Assembly: GCF_916618745.1 (NCBI RefSeq)
Contig: NZ_OU745373.1
Location: 1,998,501 to 2,062,500, forward strand
Source of the DNA: Cardiobacterium sp. Marseille-Q4385
GTDB taxonomy: Bacteria; Pseudomonadota; Gammaproteobacteria; Cardiobacteriales; Cardiobacteriaceae
DNA: 64,000 bases
Direction: 5' to 3'
Under the pieces are notes generated by a model. That model was not told the origin of the DNA, made no database searches, and saw nothing but the letters and a program-made list of their open reading frames with translations. Below are positions 40,240-48,791 of this stretch, piece after piece. A program made the translations under genes and the position numbers. Position 1 is the first letter of the stretch. Each line of letters begins with the position of its first letter.

Positions 40240-40978
40240 GGGGGTTATCTCCTGGTGATGGGTGATGGGGGCGGAAGGCGGCGGTGGCGCCGCGTTTGGC
40301 GAGTGCGGCCAGCAGCGGGGCGGCGAATTTGCGGGCGATGTTGTCGTCGCAGGTGATTTCTGCTTTGCGGCTGAGGGCGAGTGCTGCCGCCGGGCTGAGG
40401 TTCAGGTAGTGCGCCAGCCATTGCCGCACGGCGGTGGGGTTGGAACCGATGGCGGTGATGACGAGGCTGCCGCGTTCCCAGTCGTAGGGGTCATAGGGCG
40501 GATCGTCTTCTTCTGCGGCGGCGTTGGCGGCGGTTTCGCGCAGTTCGGCGCAGACTTCCTGCCAGTATGGATTGTCCGCTGCGCAGTGCTGTTCGATATA
40601 GGCAGCGGCTTGTGCCAGGTCGTCCCCGCAAGCGGCGAGGTGGCGCAGGGTGTCGGTAAAGGCAGCGAGACTGGCGGCAACGGGAAAGGGTTGCCAGCTG
40701 CCCTGGCCGTGGTAGGCAAAGGCCACGGGATAGCCTGCTGCCGCTTCGTCGAGGTCGATGATGAACGGATCGGCGAAGTCGTTGGTGCAGATGACGTACT
40801 GGCTGGGTTTCAGGTAGCCCGCTGTGCCGTCGTATGCGTCGTCTTTGTAGCCGTCCTGAAAGGCGTCTAGCGCGTCGGCGTCGGCATAGGCCTCCGGCAG
40901 GCTGCCGCACAGGACGCCATCCTGCCCAATCCGGGCATTGAGGAAGTCACGCAGTGCGGCGGGGCAAGCGATGGTCAT
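40232..40978 (-). CDS. SUKH-like protein with an L7/L12-like C-terminal domain
   Basis: Protein of 248 residues, not recognised as a whole. Residues ~20-115 look like a SMI1/KNR4 (SUKH) domain: GYLKPSQYVICTNDFADPF, then the I-D-L-D and V-A-F-A-Y-H-G-Q-G-S-W strands. After an acidic linker (155-170), residues ~171-236 resemble the C-terminal domain of ribosomal protein L7/L12: LVITAIGSNPTAVRQWL, then LSPAAALALSRKAEIT and a final LLAALAKRGATAAF. It overlaps the fructokinase gene by 4 bases and the PTS gene by 8, so it is a coupled part of the sugar operon. Confidence 0.6.
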   Translation of the reverse strand: MTIACPAALRDFLNARIGQDGVLCGSLPEAYADADALDAFQDGYKDDAYDGTAGYLKPSQYVICTNDFADPFIIDLDEAAAGYPVAFAYHGQGSWQPFPVAASLAAFTDTLRHLAACGDDLAQAAAYIEQHCAADNPYWQEVCAELRETAANAAAEEDDPPYDPYDWERGSLVITAIGSNPTAVRQWLAHYLNLSPAAALALSRKAEITCDDNIARKFAAPLLAALAKRGATAAFRPHHPSPGDNPHE

Positions 40979-41943
40979 TCCGGCTTTCCGGCGGGGAAGT
41001 TTTGCAGGCGGGCGCGGTCGGGCATGCTGTTGATGGCGCCGCGTTGCAGGGTGGTGATGGCGCCGACTTTGGCGGCGTGATCGAGCAGGGCATGGATGTG
41101 GGCATCGCTCAGGTCGTCGCGCACGCTCAGGCCGAGGTGCGCGATTTCGGCGAGCAGGCCGCCGATGAAGGCGTCGCCTGCGCCGGTCGCGTCCACGGCG
41201 CTCACCCGGTAGGCGTTCGTCCGGCCACGTTCGCCGTACTGGTCGTAGATGGCCGCGCCGTTCGCGCCGCAGGTATAGACGATGTATTTGACGTGCCCCT
41301 GGAAGAGCTGCGGGATGCCGCGCGCAGGGTCGCTTTCACCGGTGACGAAGGCGAGTTCGTCGTCGGAGATTTTGATGATGTCGGCCAGCGGCAGAAATTC
41401 ATGCACGGCGGCGTAGAGGTCAGCCGGGTTTTTCCACAGCGGCAGGCGCAGGTTGATGTCGAAGGAAATGGCGGCACCGGCGGCGCGGAATTTGTCGATG
41501 GCAACACGGTGCGCTTCGCGTATCGGGCAGGGAATCAGCGACACCGAGCAGTAATGGAGGATGTCACCCGCTTGCGGGGTGATGGCGGCGAGGTTTTCCG
41601 GCGCGTAGAGCATGTCCGCCGAGGGATCGCGGTAGAAGGCAAATTCTCGCTCGCCGCCATCGTGCAGGGTGACGAAGGCCAGCGCGGTTTTCGCTTCGCG
41701 CGTGCGTTGCAGGTAGCGAGTGTCCACCCCGGCAGCAGCGGCGGTGGCGGCGATTTGCGCGCCGAAGGCATCGTCGCCGACCTGGCTCAGGATGTAGCTG
41801 GTGCCGCCGAGTTTGGCGTAAGCGGCAGCGACATTGAGCGGCGCCCCACCAACGGCGGGGGTGTAGTGCATGTCGGCGTCGGGTTTGCCGCTGCGGCTGG
41901 GAACGAAGTCGATGAGAGCCTCACCGATGGCATAAAGCGCCAT
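40975..41943 (-). CDS. scrK: Fructokinase (PfkB family)
   Basis: Sugar kinase of 322 residues that phosphorylates fructose released from sucrose phosphate. It has GGAPLNVAAAYAKLGG near the N-terminus and the catalytic DATGAGDAFIGG (~ residues 247-258). It resembles ScrK-type fructokinases more than ribokinase. A perfect AGGAGGAAAC precedes the ATG at 41943. It heads the sucrose unit (kinase, SUKH protein, PTS permease), all overlapping. Confidence 0.87.
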   Translation of the reverse strand: MALYAIGEALIDFVPSRSGKPDADMHYTPAVGGAPLNVAAAYAKLGGTSYILSQVGDDAFGAQIAATAAAAGVDTRYLQRTREAKTALAFVTLHDGGEREFAFYRDPSADMLYAPENLAAITPQAGDILHYCSVSLIPCPIREAHRVAIDKFRAAGAAISFDINLRLPLWKNPADLYAAVHEFLPLADIIKISDDELAFVTGESDPARGIPQLFQGHVKYIVYTCGANGAAIYDQYGERGRTNAYRVSAVDATGAGDAFIGGLLAEIAHLGLSVRDDLSDAHIHALLDHAAKVGAITTLQRGAINSMPDRARLQNFPAGKPE

Positions 41944-41977
41944 GTTTCCTCCTGTGGCTGGTTGTGGTTTGCCGTTA

Positions 41978-42006
41978 ATGGTAGCGGCTGGGCCAGGGAT
42001 TGACAA
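41978..42006 (-). promoter_or_regulatory. Promoter of the sucrose operon
   Basis: On the minus strand TTGTCA, a 17-base spacer and TACCAT lie ~35 bases before the fructokinase ATG. No clear operator palindrome was recognised. Confidence 0.6.
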
Positions 42007-42045
42007 TTGGTAAGAAGCGGCGGTTTTGCAGGCGTTTTTAGGAGC

Positions 42046-42315
42046 TTAGGTGATGCCGAGTTCACTGTGACTACCAAGGCGTATCAGGGTTACGTTTTCT
42101 GCTTCCAGGCGGTAGAGCAAGATAAGGTCGGGCTTGATGTGGCAGTCCCTTATGCCTTTGAGATTGCCCGTCAAGGCATGATCCCGATATTTTGTGGGCA
42201 GTGTTAGGCCGCTGGACAGGCAATGCAGGACTTCTGCTCAGGCAGGGGTCAGCAATTCCAGGTATTGTTTTTTGGCGTCCCGCTTGAATTGGCCGGTCAG
42301 CTCAATGTTCTTCAT
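42046..42315 (-). pseudogene. YafQ-type toxin gene with an internal stop codon
   Basis: The frame from the ATG at 42315 encodes MKNIELTGQFKRDAKKQYLE...LLTPA, then TGA (42240-42238, codon 26), then continues in the same frame for 63 codons as a clear RelE/YafQ fold (TLPTKYRDHALTGNLKGIRD, IKPDLILLYRL, RLGSHSELG). One change from TGG (Trp) would explain the stop. The gene overlaps the antitoxin by 14 bases, the normal TA layout. The mRNA-cleaving toxin is probably dead. It is too short and broken to be found by simple ORF calling. Confidence 0.85.
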
Positions 42316-42586
42316 GCAGTTCCGCCATGAAGTCGTCGAAGCTGGCGTAGCGGGTTACCTTGCCGTCGCGCGCGTCCTGTACGGCTTGCATGGTGATGGG
42401 GTTTTTTTCGTACTCGGCGCTATGGTCCTGGTCATCGAGCGCAAGCGGTACGTTGTCGGTTTCCGCAATTTGGGTTAGAAACAGGCGCACGGCCTGGGTC
42501 GGGGTCAGGCCAAAGCGCTCGATAACGGCAAAGGCGCGCTTCTTCAGGTCATCGTCCAAGGGAATATGAAAGGTTGTGGTATTCAT
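42302..42586 (-). CDS. dinJ: RelB/DinJ-family antitoxin
   Basis: Antitoxin of 94 residues. The N-terminal ribbon-helix-helix (TTFHIPLDDDLKKRAFAVIE, then FGLTPTQAVRLFLTQIAE) binds its own operator, and the acidic C-terminus (FDDFMAELHEEH) wraps the toxin. The ATG at 42586 has GGAGC upstream; a longer in-frame start is unlikely. It is intact although its partner toxin gene carries a stop codon. Confidence 0.9.
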   Translation of the reverse strand: MNTTTFHIPLDDDLKKRAFAVIERFGLTPTQAVRLFLTQIAETDNVPLALDDQDHSAEYEKNPITMQAVQDARDGKVTRYASFDDFMAELHEEH

Positions 42587-42648
42587 GTTTGCTCCGTGGT
42601 GGTAGTGGATGTCATGGTAGGAGCGATATGAGACGCAGACAAGCCTCT

Positions 42649-44115
42649 TTACAGCAACGGGCTCACCAATCTTGCGCAGCGTTCGATGAAGCGTTGCAGG
42701 CGGCGGCGCTGTTCCCATTTTTTCAGCTCGACCGCTTCGCTCTGTTCAAGGTAGCCGTCGAGCAGGGTGCGGATAGCGGCGACGGTGTCCGGGGTATAGA
42801 CAGCGAGGCTGACTTCAAGGTTGAGGTAGAAGCTGCGCATGTCCATGTTGACCGTGCCGAAAAGGGCGAAGCGGTTATCGATGACCACGGCTTTGGTGTG
42901 TAAAAGGCCAGCGTCAAAGGTTTTCAGGCACACGCCGGCATCCAGCAGCGGGCGGTAGTAGGCGCGGCTGGCGTAGCGCACCAGTCGCGAATCGACGCGG
43001 CGCGGCACGATCAGCGTGACTGCCACGCCACGGCGGGCGGCGATAATCAGCGTGTTCAGCAGGGTTTCGTCCGGCACGAAATACGGCGTGCTGATGATGA
43101 TGCTTTCTTGCGCGATGTTCAGCGCGTTGACCAGCACGTCGTACACCAGCGCGGTATCGCCGCCCGGATGCGAGGGGATGACTTGCAGCAGGGCACCGCC
43201 GGTCGCGCGCGGTAGGGTCGCACGGTCGGGCATTTCGTCGGCGTAGCGGTTCAGGCGTTCGAGGGTGGCGCTGAGGTTGTGTTCGTTCTCAACCGCCCAG
43301 TCGCCGTAGAACACGGCCGCCAGTTCCTGCGCCACCGCACCTTCGCAGCGCATGACGGCATCGACCCATTCGCCCACGCCCGCGTCTTGCTTGAAAAGGC
43401 GTGGGTCAACGAGGTTGTAGCTGCCGGTGTAGGCGATGCGGTAGTCCACGACGAGGATTTTGCGGTGGTTGCGCAAATCGCCGCGTACCCACGGCGCATG
43501 CCACAGGCTGAAGGGCAGAGCTTCAGTGAGTTCAACCCCGGCTGTGCGCAGCTTGTCCGGCCAGGCCGAGCGCCAGAAGCCCTGACTGCCGAGTGCGTCG
43601 GCAAGCAGCTGGCAGCGTACCCCGCGCCCTGCCGCCCGTATCAGCGCTTCCAATACGGCATCCACGCGGCCGCCGTCTGCGATGATGTAAAACTCCAGCA
43701 GGCAGCAGTGTTGCGCGGCGTCAATATCGGCGGTGAAGGCTTGCAGGATGGCGTCGGTGTCGGCGAGCAGACGGGTGTCGTTGCCGCCGGTCGCGACGTA
43801 GCCCGCTTCCACCTGCACCAAGCGGGCAATCTGGCGGAAGCGCGTTTCGCACAGCGGCACGGCTTGCGGTGGAAGAAAACGGTCGGCAAAGGCGTCGTGA
43901 AAGGCGTGCAATTCCGCCTGCCGCTTGGCGCGCGCCCGCCCCAGTTTCGGCTCGCCAATCAACAGGTATAACAGAAGGCCAAAATAGGGGAAGGCAAAGA
44001 GCACCGCCAGCCACGCCAGCGCCGCGCTACTGGAACGGCGCGCGTAAATGACGCGCAGGGCAATGGAAATCGTCAGCATAAAGTGGCAGAGGAAAAAGAG
44101 TTCGAGCCAGTGCAT
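42649..44115 (-). CDS. cls: Cardiolipin synthase (phospholipase D type)
   Basis: Makes cardiolipin from two phosphatidylglycerol molecules. It has 488 residues. Two N-terminal membrane helices (WLELFFLCHFMLTISIALR and AALAWLAVLFAFPYFGLLLY) precede two phospholipase D domains with HKD motifs HRKILVVD (~216) and HTKAVVID (~405), each followed by a Gly/Asn motif. The ATG at 44115 (MHWLELFF) was chosen. It is divergent from an EEP-family gene. Confidence 0.93.
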   Translation of the reverse strand: MHWLELFFLCHFMLTISIALRVIYARRSSSAALAWLAVLFAFPYFGLLLYLLIGEPKLGRARAKRQAELHAFHDAFADRFLPPQAVPLCETRFRQIARLVQVEAGYVATGGNDTRLLADTDAILQAFTADIDAAQHCCLLEFYIIADGGRVDAVLEALIRAAGRGVRCQLLADALGSQGFWRSAWPDKLRTAGVELTEALPFSLWHAPWVRGDLRNHRKILVVDYRIAYTGSYNLVDPRLFKQDAGVGEWVDAVMRCEGAVAQELAAVFYGDWAVENEHNLSATLERLNRYADEMPDRATLPRATGGALLQVIPSHPGGDTALVYDVLVNALNIAQESIIISTPYFVPDETLLNTLIIAARRGVAVTLIVPRRVDSRLVRYASRAYYRPLLDAGVCLKTFDAGLLHTKAVVIDNRFALFGTVNMDMRSFYLNLEVSLAVYTPDTVAAIRTLLDGYLEQSEAVELKKWEQRRRLQRFIERCARLVSPLL

Positions 44116-44188
44116 AGGCGCCTCGTGGTGGAAAAGAGACGGCAAGTATAGCCGCTATAATGGCCGCATCCCCCCAGTCTCACCGACT

Positions 44189-44905
44189 ATGCGCATCCTC
44201 AGCTACAACATCCAGGCCGCCATCAACGCCCGCAGCTACCTCAGCTACACCTACCAATGGCACCGCCAATTCCTGCCCGGCCCGGCCAAGCGCAAAACCC
44301 TGGCCCGCATCGCCGCCTACATCCGCGATTTCGACCTCGTCTGCCTGCAAGAAATCGACCTCGGCGGCCTGCGCAACGGCTTCAAGAACCACGTCGAACA
44401 GCTGCGCGAGCTGACCGGCTTCCACTACCACCTCGCGCAAGTGAACCGCCGCCTCGGCAAACTCTCGCTGCATGGCAACCTGATTCTCAGCAAGCGACCG
44501 CTGCGCGAAGTGCTGAATGTGCCGCTGCCCTCGCGCATCCCCGGCCGCGGCGTGCTGGCGGCAGCAGTCGCCTGCGACGACGGCGAACTCGTCGTTGCCA
44601 ACGTCCACCTCAGCCTCGGCGCGCTTGACCAGCACAAACAACTGCGCTTTATCAGGAACCGCCTCAGCGCCTATCCGGACGTGCTGATCACGGGTGACTT
44701 CAACTGCACCCCGGACGCGCCGCAACTGCAAATCCTCACCCGCCACGGCTACCGCCGCCTCGGCGACGACGCCCCGACTTTCCCCAGCTGGAAACCGCAC
44801 AAAGCGCTGGATCACGCCCTACTCAAAGGCGCCTTTGCCGGCGACTGCCAGGTCAGCCATCATGCAGACAGCGACCATCTGCCGCTTTTGGTGGAAGTGG
44901 AATAG
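44189..44905 (+). CDS. Endonuclease/exonuclease/phosphatase family protein
   Basis: EEP-fold metal-dependent hydrolase of 238 residues without signal peptide. Motifs in order: LSYNIQAAIN, the metal-binding Glu in CLQEIDLGGL, NVHLSLG, GDFNCTPD and the terminal SDHLPL. Substrates in this family range from DNA to phospholipids and cannot be told. It is divergent from cls, the same arrangement often seen for such genes near cls. The start at 44189 gives the canonical MRILSYNIQ. Confidence 0.87.
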   Translation: MRILSYNIQAAINARSYLSYTYQWHRQFLPGPAKRKTLARIAAYIRDFDLVCLQEIDLGGLRNGFKNHVEQLRELTGFHYHLAQVNRRLGKLSLHGNLILSKRPLREVLNVPLPSRIPGRGVLAAAVACDDGELVVANVHLSLGALDQHKQLRFIRNRLSAYPDVLITGDFNCTPDAPQLQILTRHGYRRLGDDAPTFPSWKPHKALDHALLKGAFAGDCQVSHHADSDHLPLLVEVE

Positions 44906-44922
44906 GGCATCGCCAGCGACTG

Positions 44923-44970
44923 TGCCAAGCGGCGAAAATGCTGGGCCCGTCAAGCGGGGAAATACCCTGG
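44923..44970 (-). repeat. REP-like pair, reversed, 25-base period
   Basis: On the minus strand CCCCGCTTGACGG and CGCCGCTTGGCA are linked by GCCCAGCATTTT, 25 bases apart. It lies in the gap between two converging EEP genes. Confidence 0.65.
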
Positions 44971-44971
44971 T

Positions 44972-45835
44972 TCAGCGGTAATCCACGCGCAGCGGACGAT
45001 GATCGGAATGTTGCCACGGCAGCGGTGTGGTGTCGGCAGTCAGGTTTTTCACGAGGGCATGATCCAGGTTGAGAAAGAGCGGGCGCCAGGTCGGGGTGAG
45101 ATAACGGGTGGTCGCCGTAGTGCCGCTTGTGTGCAGGAAATCGCGGTAATGTGGGGAATAGGGGCTGCTGTTGAGGTCGCCAACTGCCAAGGCGCGCGGT
45201 TCGATGGCGATGCGCGCGGCGGTGTCGTGCAGATAGGTGATGCGGGCTGCGGCGAGGGCGCTGCTGATGGGCGGCGGCGGATGCAGCGCGTAGAGGGCGA
45301 TGCCGTCGGTAGTCGTGGCGCGGATGTAGGGAAAATTGTCGCTATAGGCGATGTCGCAGCTGGCAAGCGGCTCGGCGCTCCACAGGGCAAGGGCGAACGG
45401 GCTGGCTTCCTGATGTTGGCAGCCGTGCGGATAGTGCGCGCGCAGGCGTTGCCAGCCGGGGTTATCTAGATCGATTTCCGCCAGGGCGAGGATGTCGGCT
45501 TTTTCTGCCAACAGGGCAGGGCTTTCACCGGCAGCGTCGGGGTTGTTGAGGTGGACGTTGTACCAGATGAGGCGTTCTCCCGTTGGGGGCGCGTTTGCCA
45601 GGGAAAGAGGATGCAGCAGCCACAGGATAGAGGCGAGAGTAGCGACCGTCCAAAATCCGCACCAATACTTGCCGCGCGGCAGGCAGGCGGCGAGGAGGAA
45701 GACGGCGGCGTAATAGGGCAGGAAATGGCTGAACAGTTCGGCGAACCAGTGCAGACGGCCGAGTTGGCCACAGATAAGCGCGGCGAGACTGAGCAGGGCG
45801 AAGGTATGCAGGGTGCGGGTCATAAAGGTTTTCAT
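44972..45835 (-). CDS. Membrane-anchored endonuclease/exonuclease/phosphatase protein
   Basis: Second EEP-fold protein, 287 residues. About 80 N-terminal residues form two or three membrane helices; the catalytic domain follows (IWYNVHLNN, ALAEIDLDN, VGDLNSSPY, HSDHRPL) and would lie in the periplasm. This layout is common in the family. A second ATG at 45823 is possible. The shared fold with the neighbouring plus-strand gene suggests an old duplication, but the sequences have diverged strongly. Confidence 0.83.
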   Translation of the reverse strand: MKTFMTRTLHTFALLSLAALICGQLGRLHWFAELFSHFLPYYAAVFLLAACLPRGKYWCGFWTVATLASILWLLHPLSLANAPPTGERLIWYNVHLNNPDAAGESPALLAEKADILALAEIDLDNPGWQRLRAHYPHGCQHQEASPFALALWSAEPLASCDIAYSDNFPYIRATTTDGIALYALHPPPPISSALAAARITYLHDTAARIAIEPRALAVGDLNSSPYSPHYRDFLHTSGTTATTRYLTPTWRPLFLNLDHALVKNLTADTTPLPWQHSDHRPLRVDYR

Positions 45836-45851
45836 GGCGGTTTTGCGATAT

Positions 45852-45877
45852 AAAAAAACCGCCTAAGGGCGGTTTTT
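45852..45877. terminator. Terminator between gatA and the EEP gene
   Basis: AAAAACCGCC pairs with GGCGGTTTTT around TAAG, directly after the gatA stop and before the next leftward gene. gatA is therefore the end of its transcript. Confidence 0.9.
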
Positions 45878-45882
45878 GTAGT

Positions 45883-47337
45883 TTAACGGTAAGCAGCGGG
45901 GATTTGCCGGTGATGGTCGGTCTGCTGCTGGTACTGGTGTACGCAGTTGAGCAGGCGCGGTTCGGCAAAGTGCGGGCCGATGAGCTGGCAGCCGACCGGC
46001 AGGCCGTCAATATTGCCCGCCGGATGGCTGATGGCGGGAAGCCCTGCAAGGTTAACCGGCACGGTGTAGAGGTCGCCGAGGTACATCGCCACCGGGTCAT
46101 TGAGCCGGCTGCCGAGTTTGAAGGCAGGGTACGGCGTGGTCGGGGTGAGGATGATGTCCACTTCGGCAAAGGCAGCTTTGAAGCCGTTCAGGATGGCGTG
46201 ACGGGCGCGGCGGGCCTGCTCGTAGTAGGCGTCGTAGTAACCGGCGGAAAGGGCGTAGGTGCCGATGAGGATGCGGCGCTGTACTTCGGCACCGAAGGCT
46301 TCGCTGCGGCTGCGGTGGTACATGTCTCGCAGGTCTGCGGGGTCGGCGCAGCGGTGACCGTAGCGCACGCCATCATAACGCGAGAGGTTCGAAGAGGCTT
46401 CCGCACAGGCAATGATGTAGTAGCTGGCGATAGCGGCGTCGCTGTTCGCGAGATCGATGTCCACCAGGGTCGCGCCGAGGCTTTCGTAGGTCTTGGCGGC
46501 GGCGTGGATGATGTCGGCCATCGGCGATTTGAGGTCGCGGTAGTAGGCTCGCGGCAGGCCGATGCGGATGCCGGTGAGCGGGCGGTCGAGTTCCTGGTCG
46601 AAGATGGTGCGAGTTTGCGGGCTGGAGGTGGAATCGCGCGCATCGTGCCCAGCCATGCCGTTCAGGACGAGGGCGAGGTCATCGGCGCTCGCGGCGAAGG
46701 CGCCCGCTTGGTCAAGGCTAGAGGCGTAGGCAATCATGCCCCAGCGCGACAGGGTGCCGTAGGTCGGCTTGATGCCGGTAATGCCACACCAAGCGGCAGG
46801 CTGGCGGATGGAACCGCCGGTGTCGCTGCCGGTGGTATAGGGCACGAGACGGGCGGCGACGGCAGCGGCGGATGCGCCGGATGAACCGCCAGGGACGTAT
46901 TCGTGTTGCCACGGGTTTTTCACGGCACCAAAGGCGCTGCGCTCGTTGGACGAGCCCATGGCAAATTCATCCATCGAGAGTTTGCCGGTCATGACGGCGC
47001 CGGCGTTGGCAAGGTTTTCGACGATGCCGGCATCGTAGGACGGGATGAAGTTGGCGAGCATTTTGCTGCCGGCGGTGGTGCGGATGCCGTTGGTGCAGAA
47101 GATGTCTTTGTGCGCCATTGGAATGCCGTCCAGCGGGCTGAGGGTCTCGCCTTTGGCGCGGCGGGCATCGCTGGCATCAGCGGCGGCGCGGGCATGGGCA
47201 AAGGTCGGGGTAAGGTAGGCGTTGAGCGTCGGGTTGTGTTGTTCGATGCGCGCGATGTGGTAGTCGCAGAGTTCGCGCGCGCTGATGTCGCGGGCGGCGA
47301 GTTTGGCGGCGAGTTGGCGTAGGCTGAGGGTGTGCAT
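45883..47337 (-). CDS. gatA: Asp/Glu-tRNA amidotransferase subunit A
   Basis: Amidase subunit of GatCAB, which converts Glu-tRNA-Gln or Asp-tRNA-Asn to the amide form. It has 484 residues. The catalytic triad positions are Lys77 (MAHKDIF), Ser152 (PGGSSGAS) and Ser176 (SDTGGSIR), with the normal spacing. It follows gatC by 3 bases. gatB is not downstream; a terminator is. Confidence 0.96.
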   Translation of the reverse strand: MHTLSLRQLAAKLAARDISARELCDYHIARIEQHNPTLNAYLTPTFAHARAAADASDARRAKGETLSPLDGIPMAHKDIFCTNGIRTTAGSKMLANFIPSYDAGIVENLANAGAVMTGKLSMDEFAMGSSNERSAFGAVKNPWQHEYVPGGSSGASAAAVAARLVPYTTGSDTGGSIRQPAAWCGITGIKPTYGTLSRWGMIAYASSLDQAGAFAASADDLALVLNGMAGHDARDSTSSPQTRTIFDQELDRPLTGIRIGLPRAYYRDLKSPMADIIHAAAKTYESLGATLVDIDLANSDAAIASYYIIACAEASSNLSRYDGVRYGHRCADPADLRDMYHRSRSEAFGAEVQRRILIGTYALSAGYYDAYYEQARRARHAILNGFKAAFAEVDIILTPTTPYPAFKLGSRLNDPVAMYLGDLYTVPVNLAGLPAISHPAGNIDGLPVGCQLIGPHFAEPRLLNCVHQYQQQTDHHRQIPAAYR

Positions 47338-47340
47338 GGG

Positions 47341-47631
47341 TTATTCGATGACTTTGGGAACGGTAATGTAGCGGTTTTCAGCGGCAGGCGCGTTTTCTTC
47401 GATGCTCGGCATCATGTCACGCGCGATGGCAGTGTCGGCACGCAGGCGCTGGGTTTCACCAAGCGGGTGGGAGAGCGGGGTGGTGGCGCTGATTTCCGGG
47501 GTGTTGATGGTGTTGAAGAGTTCGAAGATTTGGCCGAGTTCTTGCGCGAGTCGCGGCAGGTCTGTTTCGCTGATTTCGAGCTGGGCAAGTGCGGCTGTTT
47601 TCGCGATGGTTGCGGGGTCCAATTGGCTCAT
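47341..47631 (-). CDS. gatC: Asp/Glu-tRNA amidotransferase subunit C
   Basis: Small scaffold subunit of 96 residues that wraps around GatA and GatB. It has the family form: N-terminal helix IAKTAALAQLEIS, a helix LAQELGQIFELFNTI and a C-terminal extended part with R-A-D-x and the end NRYITVPKVIE. The start at 47631 is divergent from mreB, as in Pseudomonas and relatives. Confidence 0.95.
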   Translation of the reverse strand: MSQLDPATIAKTAALAQLEISETDLPRLAQELGQIFELFNTINTPEISATTPLSHPLGETQRLRADTAIARDMMPSIEENAPAAENRYITVPKVIE

Positions 47632-47647
47632 GGCGGTTAAAAAATCC

Positions 47648-47675
47648 TTCAAAAAAACGCTTGGGAAGGTATCAT
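47648..47675 (+). promoter_or_regulatory. Candidate promoter of the mreB operon
   Basis: TTCAAA, a 16-base gap and TATCAT lie 60 bases upstream of the mreB ATG in the gap shared with gatC. The reverse strand of the same -10 reads ATGATA and may serve gatC. Confidence 0.4.
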
Positions 47676-47734
47676 ACCGCGCTTTGGTTTGCACCGTTTT
47701 CGGTGGTTTTCTATTCGCAAGCAGAGGCTTTTTT

Positions 47735-48784
47735 ATGGGTTTTAATTTGTTTCGCGGGATGTTCTCCAGTGATTTGTCGATTGACTTAGGGACGGCTAAC
47801 ACGCTGATTTATGTGCGTGGCGAAGGACTGGTACTGGACGAGCCTTCGGTGGTCGCTATTGCCGAGGATCCGCAGGACGGGCGCAAGAAGATTGTCGCTT
47901 ATGGTTCGCAAGCGAAGCAGATGCTGGGGCGGACGCCGGGAAATCTCACCACGGTACGGCCGATGCAGGATGGGGTTATCGCTGATTTCAAGATTACGTC
48001 GATGATGTTGAAGCATTTTATTCACCGTGTGCACCGCCGGAAGGGCTTTTTCCGCCCGGCACCGCGCATTTTGGTGTGTGTGCCGTCCGGAGCGACTCAG
48101 GTGGAGAAACGCGCGATTCGCGATGCGGCAGAGGGTGCCGGCGGCAGCGAGGTGTTTTTGATTCAGGAGCCGATGGCGGCCGCGATTGGCGCCGGGATTC
48201 CGGTTGACGAAGCCTACGGTTCTATGGTCGTCGATATTGGCGGCGGCACGTCGGAAGTGGCGGTGATTTCGCTGAACGGGATTGTGTATTCGACGTCGGT
48301 GCGTATCGGCGGCGACCGTTTCGATGGCGCCATTATTGATTATGTGCGCCGCAATTTTGGCATTGTCATCGGCGTGCCGACGGCAGAGCGGATCAAGAAG
48401 GAAATTGGCTGTGCTTATCCGTCTTCAGAAATTCGCGAACTGGAAGTACGCGGTACAAACCAGCAGGAGGGCGCGCCGCGCAGCTTCAGCATTAATTCGA
48501 ATGAGGTGCTGGAAGCATTACAGGAACCGCTGGGCGGGATTGTGCGCGCAATCAAACAGGCGTTGGAGTTGACGCCGCCGGAGTTGGCCGCGGACGTAGC
48601 CGATCGCGGTATTGTCTTGACTGGCGGCGGGGCACTACTGCGTGATCTGGATCGTTTGTTGATGGAAGAGACCCGCTTGAAGGTGATTATTGCCGAGGAT
48701 CCGTTGACGTGCGTTGCGCGCGGTGGCGGCAAGGTATTGGAATTGTTAGATCAGCGTGGCGTGGCATCGTTTTTGATGTCCTGA
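47735..48784 (+). CDS. mreB: Rod-shape determining actin homolog MreB
   Basis: Actin-fold ATPase whose membrane-bound filaments guide sidewall peptidoglycan synthesis. It has 349 residues. Phosphate-binding motifs are DLGTANTLIY near the start, VVDIGGGTSE in the middle and GIVLTGGGALL near the C-terminus. The start MGFNLFRGMFSSDL provides the amphipathic membrane-binding end. It opens a nine-gene rightward operon. Confidence 0.97.
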   Translation: MGFNLFRGMFSSDLSIDLGTANTLIYVRGEGLVLDEPSVVAIAEDPQDGRKKIVAYGSQAKQMLGRTPGNLTTVRPMQDGVIADFKITSMMLKHFIHRVHRRKGFFRPAPRILVCVPSGATQVEKRAIRDAAEGAGGSEVFLIQEPMAAAIGAGIPVDEAYGSMVVDIGGGTSEVAVISLNGIVYSTSVRIGGDRFDGAIIDYVRRNFGIVIGVPTAERIKKEIGCAYPSSEIRELEVRGTNQQEGAPRSFSINSNEVLEALQEPLGGIVRAIKQALELTPPELAADVADRGIVLTGGGALLRDLDRLLMEETRLKVIIAEDPLTCVARGGGKVLELLDQRGVASFLMS

Positions 48785-48791
48785 TTGCACG

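Noticed and set aside
38272..41943. Sucrose-6-phosphate hydrolase within the sucrose operon
   Set aside because: No glycoside hydrolase family 32 motif occurs in any frame here; the middle gene is the SUKH/L7-L12-like protein.
42238..42240. TGA in the YafQ frame read as selenocysteine
   Set aside because: No selenocysteine insertion hairpin is apparent and the family has no selenoproteins; a Trp-to-stop change is simpler.
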